NCBI GenBank assembly: GCA_030533445.1
Contig: CM060080.1
Span: 9,642,217 to 9,706,216 of the forward strand
DNA: 64,000 nucleotides
Direction of reading: 5' to 3'
From: Cyprinodon diabolis
Lineage: Eukaryota; Chordata; Actinopteri; Cyprinodontiformes; Cyprinodontidae
Below, one piece after another: positions 37,101 to 52,100 of this stretch (positions are counted from its first letter, which is position 1; each line of letters begins with the position of its first letter). The notes under the pieces are model-generated. The model had not been told where the DNA came from. It did not search any database and saw nothing but the letters and a program-made list of their open reading frames with translations. The position numbers and the translations under genes are program-made.

Positions 37101-40100
37101 GAGGATAAGAAAACGCCAATGCTACGTTCACACCGCAAGCTGCAAGAGCAGCAAATATTTATTATTGATGCTTGTTCACATTTAGGTACGACGCGCCTTA
37201 AGAGCATCTTTGATGCTCCTGAAACGCGTGCAGTAAAGTGTGTCCAGAAGCGTCTGATGCTTCTGCTGCTCCTGTGTTCAATGACAGAGAGCCACTTTGA
37301 TATATTTACTGTTATAAGTGGGTAAAAAGTAGTTTTAATTTATTTTTAAGTGAGAAAGTCCTGAAAACTTTGCCTGTGCAGTAAGTTAATCAAGATTACG
37401 ATCCTGCCTTCAAATATTATTGCGCTGTCATAGCCGCTCAGGGCCCCGTACATCGATGGTCCCTGTCACTATGAATCCCGTTCAACACTCTGGCCCGGTC
37501 GCCTCTTTGGGGTTTTCCGCTAATGTTCGCGACGGCTGGAAGGCATTTTTCATGTACGTAATCCAAACTACATGCACCAAAATAATAAAAGCGAACTTGT
37601 GTTGCTGACAAGTTTCGACATTTTAAGTTCATTTAGGGGCTAATAAACTGTTCAGGAGAAGTATCACAGCGCGCTGCATCAACAATGCTGTGTCTGTCTC
37701 CCTGCCAATTCCCAGATCAGCTACTCTATTGGGTGATGTGGTGAGTCGAGCAGCAATAGTTAAATTTGTCCAACTCCAGCACCTGCTGCTTGTGAAGAGC
37801 ATCATGCACGTCAGATTCTCAGAAGCTCATGAGGCGCCACTTCAGCTGCTCAGGCGCGTCAAGATGCGCTGCTCCTGGTGCTCAAAACCTGCTGCAGGAC
37901 CTTTTGATGCTCCTTGATGCGCACCAACCGCTGACTTTGCATGTAAACTAGCTGCTTCTGCTGCCTCCATCGCTTGCAGCGACTTTAATATCTGTACTAT
38001 TTCAGGTTACGCACAACTAAAGTGGCAGGTAGAGAATTTCCAGTTATGAATGGTTTATCTTAGAGGTACAGTGTCAAATGGTTGAAAAAACAAATAGATG
38101 CAATAATAATTCTGGAGCACAAGAGACATAAACAAATAACTAGAGGTTAAACTATACACTGTTTGTCTTATCCTTCCAAAAAAGAAAATTAAAAACAATC
38201 CACTGGACTTTGTTGCTTGTCTTATCCTTTAAAGAACGGGACTAATAGCCTGGCCAGCCGGACTGACTTACATGGGGCTGTAAGTCAGTCTGGTAAGGCT
38301 TAATACTTTCCGGTCTAAAACAGACCGGACCAATCATAGTGCAGGAGGCAGGTCCATAATGCTACAGTGCTTTTCTGTAACCATAACAGTCGAGATTGTA
38401 GCTGCAACCAAGCAATGTTTTAATGGTAGCCTTTATTATATTCCAAAAGAGCTGAATATATCGTTAAACTTTCAACAACTGCTGTAAGAGCTTTCATAAA
38501 AAAAAAAAAAATAGTGACTGATTCCAAGCTGTTTCCGCTGACTCTGTTAGTGCTGCCTTTGTCTGCTCCTTTTCAGGCTGATAAACTGTACAATCAGCTA
38601 AAGTCAGTCGCAGTGGTCAGACTATGTCTCTAAAGGAAACTTTGTCTTTTTATTCAATCTAAGCATCAGATTAGTACAAATAAATGTAAAAAAGCTGCAT
38701 TAAGGATAACCAACACTCCGACCTAGCTCATATGGCTACATTTGAACTTTTTCCCCATGAATAATTCATCCACAAGTCCTGTCAGGGAAGAGCCAGAACA
38801 TCTGTTTAATGCTTGGCTGCAGCCTCATATACCCTCTGTGCAGAGCCCATGCCATGCTTCCAAGCCTTAAATTCACAGAAAGTCTGACAGCAGTGGACAC
38901 TCAGAGCCTCTAAAAACCACACAGTCTTATAATAGCTTGCAGAGGTTCCCCTGTGCCCTTATAGCAATAAAGTTTCCACTTTTAACAACCTTTCTTTGGG
39001 CGGATTCTGCTTAAACTTCTCCCCATCTTTCTATGGGTTAAAACATGATAGGTTTAGGTTGTTTTCTAAAACAAAACCACTAGATCTATTTCAGACCCTA
39101 AACATTTAGCAGACAGCTGTGGATGTTGGACATAAATATAATTTCAGGGGCTTTTAGCTTATTTAATGAGTGGGACCTTAATTAGAACATCTTTGTTCTT
39201 TTCTGTTGCTCTCCAGGTTCCAAAAAGTGTTTGATCAACATGTTAATCAAGAGGCGATATTTGAAGAAATAGCCAAACCAGTAGCAGAAAGGTAAGTGAA
39301 AGAATCTGTCATTTTTATCTAAGCGCTCCGCTTTTTTTTTTTCTTTTTTTACTTTTCATAGACATCTATTTATACTTCATTCTCTCTCAGACTAAAGTTA
39401 GGCCACACAGATTCAGGCCAGGCTTGTTGACAGGAAGTCATTAAAGCTCAGCTTTCTTTAAGATGGAAATGGGGGGGGGGGGGGGGGGGGGGGGTCTGTG
39501 ATGTTTGGCACATTTTAAGCACTTAAACCACTAAGTGGATGGAGCTGGCAGGCAAGATGGCACACTGTGCCATCATGAGAGTGAGAGTGTTTTCTAGCCA
39601 CAAAGCTGTAGTCTCTGTATTTAACACAGGCTTACAGTAAATGTACACTTGATGTATTTTTTTCTAATCCAGACTGGTGGTTTTTATATCTAAATAGGGA
39701 AGTGGAGGAATAAACGCAGTTTTGTTTGCCATTTTCTGATATGGTCTGTTGTTTTTTACTTTTTATTATTCATTTCAAACTTGTTTGTATTTCCTGGTTG
39801 TATTTCCTTTTTTCACCTCACATGCCCCAGACATGGTTTCCTTGCAAGTTTTTTTTTTGACAGTTTTGTTTTAAGTTCTGCAATTCCCACATTCTTTAGC
39901 TGTTTTAGCACCTAGATTACTTTTTTTCTCTCATTTCCTTATCTAAGCATTGTTCCCAGCTCTATTTAGGCTGCTGTCTCCCTCCCTTGGGGCCAAATTA
40001 ATAAGATGTTCCCTCCATGAAAGTTAACCGTGTTAATCCACTTCATTTGCTTAGGCTTGTTGTTGTCATCTGGTTGGATTTCATTGATAGGATTTTTAAT

Positions 40101-43100
40101 TTGCCTTTTTGTGTTCTCTTATATTGAATTTTCACCTCCACTTCATCTTTTGTAGTTAACTGTGTCCCTAAATCTGATGTTAAACATTTCTATGTAAAAT
40201 GTATTTGAAAAAAATATTAAATAATCTCATACTAAAAGTTTTAAAACAATGCAACCTCTAAGTTTTGTGTATTATTTAGTAGCAAAAATGACCATATTTG
40301 GAAATATTTGTGGCATAGGTATTTTCACCACTGTTTATGTAAACATACCTGGTTGCGATGCTGAGATGGGCCGAGGCTTCGAGGCGTGTGTTGAGTAGTG
40401 GAGGGGACGTTTCTGCGAAGCTCGTATCCAGGCTTGCTTCATTTGGGGGAGGGGCCAAAATAGATGAACTCTGAAGCATCGCTACCCCGCATTAACAGCT
40501 CAACCTGAACTTCGACAGCCTCAGTCACCAGTGAAGAGTGTGGGAGTGTGTAGGAGAGTTGCGGTCACTTGGATAGAGTTTGTTTATATTCTAGGAATAC
40601 ATTGGTTGGAAAACAACCAATCTGTCATAAACAGGACAGAATGACCCTGTATTCAAGCTGAGTTGGACAATGGGAAGTTTCAAAACGTTTTGATAAGAAA
40701 CAAATAATAAAACAGAACAGAAGAGAAACGTGGATAGCTGAGGATAAGCTGACTGCAGCGGCTGCAGGGGGTGAGGCACAACCCATCACTGGCACTCTGG
40801 ATGTGGGAGAAACACAGGTAAGTGACCACGATCATCTGACCGGAGATGATTAACAGAGCGAGTCATTTACCTGGTTTTACAGTTCAGTCCATCCTTTCCG
40901 AGGAAGGCAAGATCCAGCTGATGGATTGCCAAATGAGATGCTGCCCAGAGCTGTCCAAAGTGCTCCCGGGGCAGCAACCCAATTGAGCAAGCAGGAGACT
41001 GATCCAGGTCAGAGAAACAGTTCAGAACCAGACCAGGGATCCTGATGCAAACAGGAACAGACAGGTCCAGGGTTCCAGGAATCCGAGCTAATTTGAGGGC
41101 TCAGCGGAGAAGAGCCGGGACACGACGAGGAAACAGGAAACAAACACCAAACCCTCTCAATCCACTGGCCTCCAAGACTCGAAACATAATGATAACATAA
41201 CACAAATAAACAAAGAATAGAAGAATACACTATGAATACAAACAAATAATGATCTGGCCCCGATAGCTGGGATGAACCGTGTATATATAGCAGAGGAAGC
41301 AGGTGAATAAGATCAATTATAATTAGAGAACGAAGAGGGAATGGCAGGTGAATGAAGTGTGTAATCAGATCAGCTACCGGGGCTGCGCTCATGACACAAT
41401 CTAGTTGGTTAAAATTATTTGGGTTAGCTTGAACCATGTAATGATCAGAACCTGAGAAGGCCAGTGGTTACAGTTTTTACATTAGTGTTAACTAGTATTG
41501 CTTTCCAGAATGCAGTTACCATTGTTAGTTGTGTTAGCTTTAAGATATATACTTCCAATCCTGAGGCTGTTGGTTTGAGACTCAACTTAGACATTTTAAA
41601 AGTTACAATAATACTTAACAAGTATTTTGTCAAATGTGCCTATTTTGTATTTGTTTGCCCTTGTACAAATATAGATTGGGTAAAAACACTACCAAATTAG
41701 ATTGGCTGGTTTAGGTAAAAGATTGGTTGAACATATAACTTCCAACCCGAATAAAACCAAAAACTGTGGAAAAACTATTAATTTGGAATAAAAATGACTA
41801 ACGCCTTTCATTTTCCTCAACATTGCCCAATTTGCGCAAACAATTTCACTGTCTGCTTGAGCTTATTTCACTAAATTGGCAGAAAAACAGTGTACCTTAA
41901 ATTATTGTTCTCTTCTAAAACATGTTACACACAAAAAATCAATAAAATCAAAATTAGTAACTGTAATTATGCACTCCACCAGTAGGCGGTGACATTTTCA
42001 CATGAAGCTTCATGAACAATAAGCCCAAACGGTTCAATGCCTCATAAGACTTCATCTCACCGTGACTAATACCTGGTTTATGTTTGATGCGTCTGCAAAG
42101 CCATGCTGCCAAATTAGTAATTCGCTTTAACACTCATGCCCCTTTGTGCAGCCTGATTTTTTGCACCGCTCGTCCAGAAAATTTGTAATAACCAAACAGA
42201 TTTGCATAGAAAATGTAACAGTGAGTGACACCTCCTACTGGACAAGATTAGCAAAACTAAACTAATAGAGACATCTCAATATTTGGCTGATTATAATCAC
42301 ATTAACACGTTTAGAGCATTACTGTTAGGTTAGATTACAGACCTGTTTCAACCCTTTGGCCAGAATTAAACTATGCAGCAATACTTAGCTTTTTTTAGCT
42401 GAGAACAACCTATGAAAAAATAACTTAAACTACTAATTAGGCAGACTGTATTATGCAACTTTGTGGTTATTTAAACAGGCATTAGAGTTAGAATCATAAT
42501 CAGAGTTTTCCAGTTATACTGCTACCTTTGGCCATGCTCATGCTTGTACTTAACGTTTTACTTTTTGTAAAACTTTTTTCACCTCACATGGAGTAGCCAT
42601 TGGTGTCTGAATTGAGCTAGATGTCTGTCGCTTCTCAGTATCCACAAAATAAATTTTTTTGCAACATGCTTGACAACATATTTGTAAGTAAACTAAGGAA
42701 AATAGGCCACAGGCTTATCTGCAGCAGTGATGAGCTACTGACATGTCAGTCTGCCCATCAAATGATGTTTTAGTCAAACTGTAAGGTTTTTTTTTATATG
42801 AAAATTTACATAATGTCTCTTAACATGTAAAAGTAAATGTAGAAAATACCTTGCAACAGTTCTTGAAAGTCAAACAATCTACAACAGAGGTTTTCATCTT
42901 GTTCCTTACAGTAAGTACCACTGCCCTGTGGATTTTAGGTGTTTCTTTACTGCTACACAACTGACTTAAATAAACCAGCCATGTGCAGCACTTGATGGCT
43001 GCTGAGGAGTCTATGTAATCGTTTGAATTAGGTGTGCAGCAACAGAGAGACATCCAAAACATGCATATACAACATAAAATGTACAGCATGTTTAACATTT

Positions 43101-46100
43101 TCAAAGGTTAATACAAAATAACCAAGGCAAAGGTGAGCTGTTTTCTTCAACTTATTGCGGTCACTTATACATTAATGGGATGTTTCTCTTAATAAACAAA
43201 AGTATTTCCGATTTTTCATCAGACAGGCAAATTCTTTTCACATCTAACACATGTCCAGCAAAGGTAAACAGTAGCTCGCTTCCAAAACATTCTGCACAGG
43301 CAGAGGCATAAGCCCAGACAAGTAGAGAAAGAAGAGGAAAACAATTTTCATTGAAATCCAGAAGGCAAATTGGTCCTGGCTCCTGTTGTTGGGAACTTCA
43401 GATAGGGTTAGTTAGCTATTGCTCTGTGTTTTCCCTCAGGCTTTTATCACGTACTGCAAACGGTAAACTAAACCTTTTGGCTGCAATTGCAATCCCAAGT
43501 TATTGGATATTCCTGCAGCAAGATTCTCATTTATATGTGTGCACCTTCTAGAGAGGAAGATTGAAATGAAAGCTAGTTTTTGGCAGCAATATATGTCAAT
43601 TGTATTTATTTTTCATGAATAAATCTGAGGTTACAGTAGATTTTTAGGCCATCATGCTCAGCCCTGGCCCACAGCATCCCAGATACTGATCTCTGACCAG
43701 CTAAAGCTAACTTCTTGACAAGATCTTTTGCCTGGTCTTTTGATCAGGGTTCATTTCATATACTTGTGCACCAAAACACTTTAATCACTGGAACATGAGT
43801 GGTATGATGGCTGGATAGTCACATGTTTATACTTGTGCAAACTGATGAAAGTGGCATCTTTAATTTATCTGAAAATCCTACCCAAGTACAATATGTCACC
43901 CAAAGGATCCGTATGTTTAAGGTGTTGCCTTAAAGTTTATCCTGTGGTGTGCCTCAAGTCAACTCAGATGTTGTTAATTACCCTCAGTGAGGCCTACAAA
44001 GCGATGACATCATCAGCTGGGCTTTCCCTGGTTACTTAAAGGCATAGTAACTTGGACTATGTGAAGCTCTGAACATATAAAACAAGCTATAAAAAACAAA
44101 AATATCCCTTCTCTCTTTATTTAACATTGAAATAATGATAATAATGTTAGTAATCCTAGCTGAAATGGAGCTCAACAGTTTAGCCCTTTTTAATTTCAGC
44201 CAGTGGTGGAAAAAGGCCCAAAGCCTTTTTCAATGAATGGTTAAAGATCATGGCAATTTTTAAATAGAGTTAAACGTTTTTAGCCAAATGAAACATGACA
44301 TGCTATACATAAAACCTGTTGTATTAAAGAGAGAATGTTTAATTTACAGATGATGCGAAAATAAATAACAACCTTTATTCCACAGATGCATCTTTCTTCT
44401 TTTTTTTTTTTTTTTGGGATTATAGTTTTGAAACATCTTAAAAAGAAAACAGAAATTTCCTGAAATCAAATGTTGTTTTGTCAGTCATGTAGAAAAAGTT
44501 CTTCCTCTCTGTATCTCAACCAAAGTATCCTCACCTCCGATCAGCTCTACCATCCTCTCAACATTCCACACAGCCAACTTTTTTTTACTTCAGGAGCTTT
44601 GGAATCCCACAAGTGCTTTTGATTTTCTTAGTTATTAGGAGACATAAACAACAGTTGACTAATGGCTCTAATGTGACTGACCTGACTTTACAGAGGTTCA
44701 TTGACCTGAGTATTAAATTGCCACCCTTAGCTAACAATTTACTAGTTCTCACAATGTTGTGGCAGCTGGTATACATCAGGATAAAAAGCAGCCGTCAAAA
44801 CCAGGCAGCATCTTTCCACATTAATAGAAAATCGCCAAGTCTGTGAAATGAGACGCTTGTCTGTAGTCTAGTCATTCTGTGGAGCCATGACCAGTCTGTC
44901 TCCCCAGTATGGTGCGTTTTAGTCCACTGTGGGCTCCTTATACGCTCACGAGCAGGAGTGTTGTAGAGTGTTGTGTCCCTGTTTCCTCAAATGGACCAAA
45001 ACTGCCTATTCAGAGTTATTTAAGGGCCAAAATAAAATAATTGAACAACACTCTGAGATTATACTGTGATTTTAGTTTTAACTGCCCCACAAAATATGAG
45101 CATGCAATATTCTAATTAAACAAAGTAGACACAATTCTTAAAATAAGTTGCTGTTTAAATCATTTTAGGCCCAAAACTTATAAAGGGTTTTCACACATTT
45201 TCCATCATTAAAAGATTATCTTCAAATGTGCAGATCCACTTGAGCTGTATTGAAAAAAAGTTAAAAACATTTTGCCCATTTTCAGCAGCAGTAAAAGAAC
45301 TGGGCAAGTCTTTCTTTGAAAATACTTTCTGTATTTAACTAACTTAAATAAAAGATTTAAAAAAATAATTTTGTTACACTAAGGCACAAGTGTCAAACTG
45401 GTTCCAGAAAGGGCCATGTGGCTGCAGGTTTTCTTTCTAACCAAGTAATGGCACACCAGACTCCATTCATCTCATCAAGTCATCATGTTAAGACTGCACT
45501 CACTTGATGAGATGAATGGAGTCTGGTGTGCCATTGCTTGGTTGGAAAGAAAACCTGCAGCCACACGACCCTTTCTGGAACCAGTTTGACATCCCTGCAC
45601 TAAGGTATTAATAGAGATTGTCCAATGTCTGGTTATTGAAAGACAAATACTTTGTGTTGTGCTTAACATTTTAAGTTTTGAGACAGATTTTAATTGCTTT
45701 CATAAATTCAGGTGCTCTAGTTTCCAGGTTTATCACGATACTTATAATCCCATGCAATGAAAGGCATAATAATGATATTTAATAAAGTGAAAAACTCCAC
45801 TTTATCAATCTCAACATTGAACATGCATCCTCAACAGAATCAGAGAATCTTGGTAAATAAGTGTGCAGATAAATGCAAAATAGCCCAAAATAACAAACTT
45901 TGACACTATTTTAAGTTTGATTCTTGTATTTAGTATCAATACCATAACAAATTAGTGTGTATCTATACCAGGGGTAACCAATTAAAAATCAGCAGGGTCC
46001 GAATAAAGAAAATCAATAACCAGCTAAGGTCCGTAGCCATTTTGAATTATAATCTGTTACATTAAACATCATTTAACACTGATATAAAATGCAAGTGTCT

Positions 46101-49100
46101 ATACATACATGTTATACATTGAATTTTAAAATAAAAGATATAAAAATAAGAATGTTTGCCTTTTTAAAAACTAAATTGTTTTTGATTGTTTGGTATGTAG
46201 TCAATTTCCACACTCACTTTTTTTTTTAAACACCTGAACTGACTGTGCTCATTCATGGGTCTGGATTGATATTTATTGTTGATTATGTTCATGGTGGAGA
46301 ATCCTGTTTCACAGCAGCAAGTTGAGCTAAACATACTCAAAAACGCAGCTCATTGGCTAATTTGTATCACGTGTAGCCTGGTCCCGGGCCCGATGGCGTT
46401 ACCATATTAACAGGAGAAGCGATACAAGTGGTACAGCGATACACTGATCTATACCTTTCAGATTATGAATACTTTTAGTATCTGCTATCAAATCTTAAAA
46501 TTAGCGCAATTATATTTGCAAAGTAGCCCAGGCTCAATCAATCCATTTGGATGAGGATCATCTGTCAAAAGTTTTTTTTTTTTTTTTATTCTTTAAATTT
46601 ATTTATTTTATTTTTTTTTTGCAGTTTTGCCCTGTATTCAGCTTAATCTGTTCTCCCATCAAAACTCACCGTCTCCCTCTCCCTGCTGACAACAAATCCA
46701 TCTCCACAGAGTGATGATTCCAACATCATCTGGCTTGGTGCAGATGTTGTGGTCAGGATGATGAGCTGTGATAGTTTTCTGCATGTCTTTAACATACCAA
46801 TGGTTAGTTGTTTTGGTAGAAATTTTTTTTATACTCATGAGTTATTCCAGTGTTATTTTGTGGATCAGAAACCAGAAAGTTTTGAAACCTCTGATCTTGC
46901 AGATAGTAAGCAATACGGATGAACCTAAGTGGTAATTAGGCGACGCTGCTATAAACTACTTAATTACTTCATCTCTGAATTGTCTGCTGTGTTTTTATCG
47001 GGTTGTTTGTCCTCTAATGCTTTGTTTTTAAACCTGCTACTCAATATTCTGCAAGTTTTAGATGTTTCTCTGCAATACCACACCTGATTCAGATGAATGC
47101 AGATCAGCAAAACCTGTTAATGACCAATGAGTAAAAGCAGGCAAACATCCTGACCAGCATAGTATGCCTTGAGGACCAGGCTGGAAAAACATTCCTCTAA
47201 TGTTCATAACATGCCGTGAGGCAATCAGAGGGGAACTGTATTTACACTGGATATAAATTACGCAGACTGGTATTAATGAGTAGTTTCTGAAATCAATGGT
47301 TTTTGCACGAAGTTCTTTCTTAATTATTATTTCTTCTTTTTTCGAACTAATCCTTGAAGACGGAGGCACTCTACTTCTATACCATAACACCCTAATTAAT
47401 TCAATTTTTGAGAAAATGGAAAAGCATTTCTTCAAATCATGACAACAGCCATTGTCTTGCTGTGGTGTAACAGAAACCACTATGTTCATCACTCAAAAAG
47501 TAGTTTAAAAACAAAACAGAATAAATGGCTTAAGGAGAAGAAGAAGAGTCAGCATGATGATTGTTGGGCTGGCAACGCAGACGCTGTGTCTGCATTGTGA
47601 TCCCACTTCACAAGACAGAGAGACCTGCAGCCGAAGTTCAGACCCGTTCTGTATAGGGGCCAGGAAAGCTGAGGTGTAAACAGGAACAAGAGCTGGGACA
47701 CGCCCAAACCTCAGTGGTATAGCCCGGGCCGCATCATTAGTACTGACGTTAAGCTAAAACATTGAGCCTTTTCCCCCCGCTGCCATTTGCCATGACTCAT
47801 ACTCAAGTGAACTGATGCCCAATGGTCATCCAAGTTAGGCTGACCATGCATCATCCATTCGACTGGACCAGCGTTCTATTTTAACTGATGTGCTGATCGT
47901 AAAATATATATATGTTAATCTTAACGCTAATTCCTCCCTGTTCTTTTACCACCTGTTGCTGATTTATCTCAACTCATCTCAATTGTAGTTTTGGTGTTTA
48001 AATATCACATCTCGCTGGAGTCTCATCTTTTTAGATAGAAACTGGTTTCCATCCCTCTGTTCACGTTTAGAACATCAGCTCCATGCCAAACCCAAACATA
48101 CCCGTCTCAGCTTAGCTGCGAAGGTTTGGGCTCCTACTGTCAGTCATGCTCCAAAACAGTCCTTCCTCACCAGCAGATGTCTGTCGCCATCACTGCTCAG
48201 GAATCACTGCCAGGCTTTAATGTGGATTTTAAGTGTCAGCTCTAATTTGCAAAGACTCTTGGTGGCTTTGGGTAGTTCCAGAAATTAGAATGGAGATGTC
48301 ATACTGGGACTATGTTGCTAGGGAGCAAAAATGTGTGGACAGAAATGGGGAATGCTATGGCTGTTGAGGCCAGATGAAGGAAGTCTGACTACTTTTTGGA
48401 TCTTACCATTTTAACCTTGTAATTAGAGAGTTTTTAACTTTCAGTGAATAGTCTTTTTTTCCTCTATTAGATGAATCAAACACAGCTTGCTGTGTACCTG
48501 AAGCTTTATCCATGTATTTAGGATCAAATGATTTAGTGATCCATAAAACTTCAGAATTAAGACGTACTTAATCACAGCTTGTATTTGAGAAAGAAGTTCT
48601 CCATTAACTCTGCAAATTTGCAAATACTCAAACTGCACTGCAACAAATCTAGATATAAGTAAAAATGTCTTAATTTACCGGTAAGTTTATTTAGCCTTAA
48701 GTTGAGCAGGTAAATAAGATTATTTGCCAATGGAATAAGTGTTTTTACTGTCTTATTTAGACAAAATGCACTTGGAATAAGACACTGCAATTGTTTTTTC
48801 TTATGGTAAATGTAAATTGTCTTTTTCCATTGGCAAAGCGTCTCACCTCATCAATTCAAGAAAAAATGCACTTATTTTAAGAAAGAAATTACTTATTGAG
48901 ATTTAATTTTTTTGCAGTGTTTAAATGTAACAATTCTTTGAAATGTGTTTTTATGCATGAAGATGAAATTTCTCACAGGTAAAAGATCATACATCTATCT
49001 GGTTAAATCAATTCAGGCAATCTATTCTTCAGAAAATTCTTCTTCTTTTTATTGTTCTGTGCAGTGCGCTGGCCGGTTATAATGGCACCATATTCGCTTA

Positions 49101-52100
49101 TGGACAGACGGGAAGTGGGAAGACGTTCACCATCACTGGAGGAGCTGAGCTTTACAGCGATCGAGGTATCATACCGCGTACCCTGTCCTACCTGTACGAA
49201 CGCTTCCGCCAGGTCAGAGCAGCCTCATCTGCGTTTACACATCTGCAAAAAGAAAAGCTGCAAATATTCCACAGCATCTGCCCAATGTGACAAAACACTA
49301 TCATTTCAGATTGTATAACTTTTCTTCACAGGAATGCAGCATGATATTCTCCACACACATCTCTTACCTGGAGATTTACAACGAGGTGGGATACGACCTT
49401 TTGGATCCCAGATATGAAGCCTCACGCCTGGAAGACCTACCGTCAGTCATTTTCTCAAACCTTTTTTATGGCTTTTTTATTAAATTGTGAAAATATTCGC
49501 TGTGTCAGCTAGATTTCACATGAGTCAGACGTAAAGCCACTCCTTGTTGAAATATGAAGACGGTGAGACTGTCCCCCTCTTCATATGGCTGAGTAAAATC
49601 CAGCTTGGGGGTAGACTGCGTGAATTGGGGTCAGTGATCAGAACTTTAATCCCCCCCATTTCCCTGTCTCTGTAATTCTATTTATTCCTGCTGCCTCTAT
49701 CTAAAAAAACTTATAATTACAAACTCCACCTGTTGCCTTTGATTATTTTTCCTTTTTCTCACACATTAGTGAGACAGCAAGTATTATCAAGGCACTAACT
49801 GATACATCAGTTTGAAAGAAGTAGTACATGGTTTTCATGTACCAATTAATTTTAAGTCACATCTGAACTAGAACTCAAGGTTACCCACAAATCACAGTCC
49901 TCTGGAAATAGCCAGGCCCATTGTGAACCATGCTGTGGCCATACTTGCTGAATCATGAAGAGGTTGTGGCAGTGACAAATTTCCCCCCTTTTTTCATCCT
50001 TCTCCATCTTTCCTTCACTTCCAACATAGCCCGCCCTCCCTTCTTTCTGACATTCCTGCACCATTCGATCTAGCTTTACATTTATTTCTCCATCTGTTTT
50101 CATCACGCACTCATCTTTCATCCTCTGGATTCCTAAAAATCTGCAAATTACCCTCATTCATTCCAATGTTTATATAATTTTTTATTTTTTATTTTGCAAC
50201 AATCTAACTATACGTAGGGTTGGCTCGGCTGTTGAGCAAGATTACTCTGCCAGGATGCAGCTCTGAATGACAATAAGGTTAATACTGTTTTATCAGAGCA
50301 CTCCAATTACCTACACATGTTAACATAATTATCCGCATGTGTTCTCCAATCATTCCTCCCTGTTTGACATGTCAGTCAAGTAGCTGTACTCTCACTTTAC
50401 TGGTGGCTGGATGGAAATGATGTGTTAGGGTTTCAGGAGTAATTTAGACCCATCTGTGTTTCAAATCGCCTGATGTGGGCGAGTAACAATCACCAGTTTG
50501 TTTCTAAGATCTTGCCTTGTCTGTTATCAACTTATAAACACCCAGATAGATAAATCCCATGCAAGACTAGGCTGCAGCTCAGACTGTTTGGATTAAGTGC
50601 TGAGTGACGCCAAGACCAAGGGAGGTAAATAGATGACATAACTGATTGTTATGCCATGATTTGACAATTAGCTTGTGGATTGGTGTTAAATTATGCAGTC
50701 TGTTATAAAGTTGTGTTGCTTTGACGTTTTTTTTCCTCAAGCAAAGTCTTACAGAATAAGCTAACTGGTTTTATATATATCTCCAAAAAAGTAAGAATTT
50801 CTTTTTTTTTTTTTTTTGGTCATATACAGTGCCTTACAAAAGAATTATAGCCTCTTCAACTATTGTCATATTACAGCTCCTCCTCCTTCTTTACTTCTGT
50901 CGGAATATTACTGTACCACTCACTGGTGCGGCAGGAAGTGGATTATTACAGCAGATATTAGGGCACACCCACAGTGTGTGGAAAATATTTAACACCAGAG
51001 TGTAGTGTTAACGTTTGACACTATACTGTACACTAGATTTAGATAAATTCAACCCGGATAAGTGTTGAATAACAATTGTTAAGAGTATTGCTCCAACTCC
51101 ATCTGTTAACTGTTAAATACTTTTGAAAATGTTATTTAAACTTGATTTAGTTTGGACCGATACATATACTTAAAATGTAATGTGTATACAGGTTTAAACA
51201 ATTCAACCACATTAGGCATGTTTCAACCCACAGAGAGGAACACTAAGATGGTCAAATATTGTAAAAATGAACACGGAAATGTTCAAAACTGCACAGTAAC
51301 ATTAGGAAACTTTTAAGGTCAAATATATAAAGTTGTTTGCATATCAAGTGGATTTGGGATTAAGATGTAAAAACAAAAAATTACCTGGGTTCAAAACTTT
51401 TTCTTAATTAAAGATCTAATTCATGACTTCAATTTTTATTATTCCATAGATGTAATTAAGATCTAAATGTTGTTAAAGATGATGATTTATTTTTTTGTCA
51501 GGAAAGTGATGATTATGGAGGATCCAGAGCAGAACATCCACCTGAAGAATTTGTCGCTGCAGCAGTCTACTAATGAGGAAGAGGCTCTGAATCTGCTCTT
51601 CCTTGGGGACACTAACCGTATGATTGCAGAAGTAAGAAAAGCTCAACAAACATAAGTCAGGACTCTAAACCTTAGGCTAAAATACCACTGACCACTTCCA
51701 GGAAAAGTGGCATTAAAAGTTATGTTTTTTTTTCTTTTTCTAAATGCAATATTCATTCTAAAAACTACCTTAGTACCCTGCTAAAACATTATTTTAGTTC
51801 CCAGCGGGCCCTTTTATCAGCTCCCTATCCCTGTTAAACTACTTTCTCTCTGTAATTTATGTTTATATTGTGGTGTGCATTTTTTCTTTTCTTCACCCAC
51901 TCAGGCTTCTTGCAGTGATCATGAGATATGAGGTGACTCTGCTTTTGCTTTTCAAAGTGAGGTTTTGAAGGAAGAAAGCTGATCTCACCTAATCTACTCT
52001 AGTTGCGGTCTTGCTTGTAAATACATAACAGTAAAAGGGACCCGGATTTTGATCAACGACTTACTTTTCTTCTCTTTGACGTCAATTGTTGTTGTGGTTG

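Larger units (their letters stand above)
39292..49064 (+). other. KIF6 intron 3, large and transposon-rich
   Basis: 9773 bases, the longest complete intron here. Contains a 24-G run, a hAT-like repeat split by solo LTR 3, a broken hAT transposase end, a near-palindromic hAT MITE, a possible Tc1-like scrap (46620-46880) and a MITE at 48636-48919. Confidence 0.85.

Noticed and set aside
41009..41437. A 142-codon minus-strand open frame
   Set aside because: Mostly inside solo LTR 3 and crosses its end into flanking DNA; no domain.
47058..47492. A 144-codon minus-strand open frame in KIF6 intron 3
   Set aside because: No recognised motif, no splice or promoter context; chance length in AT-rich DNA.
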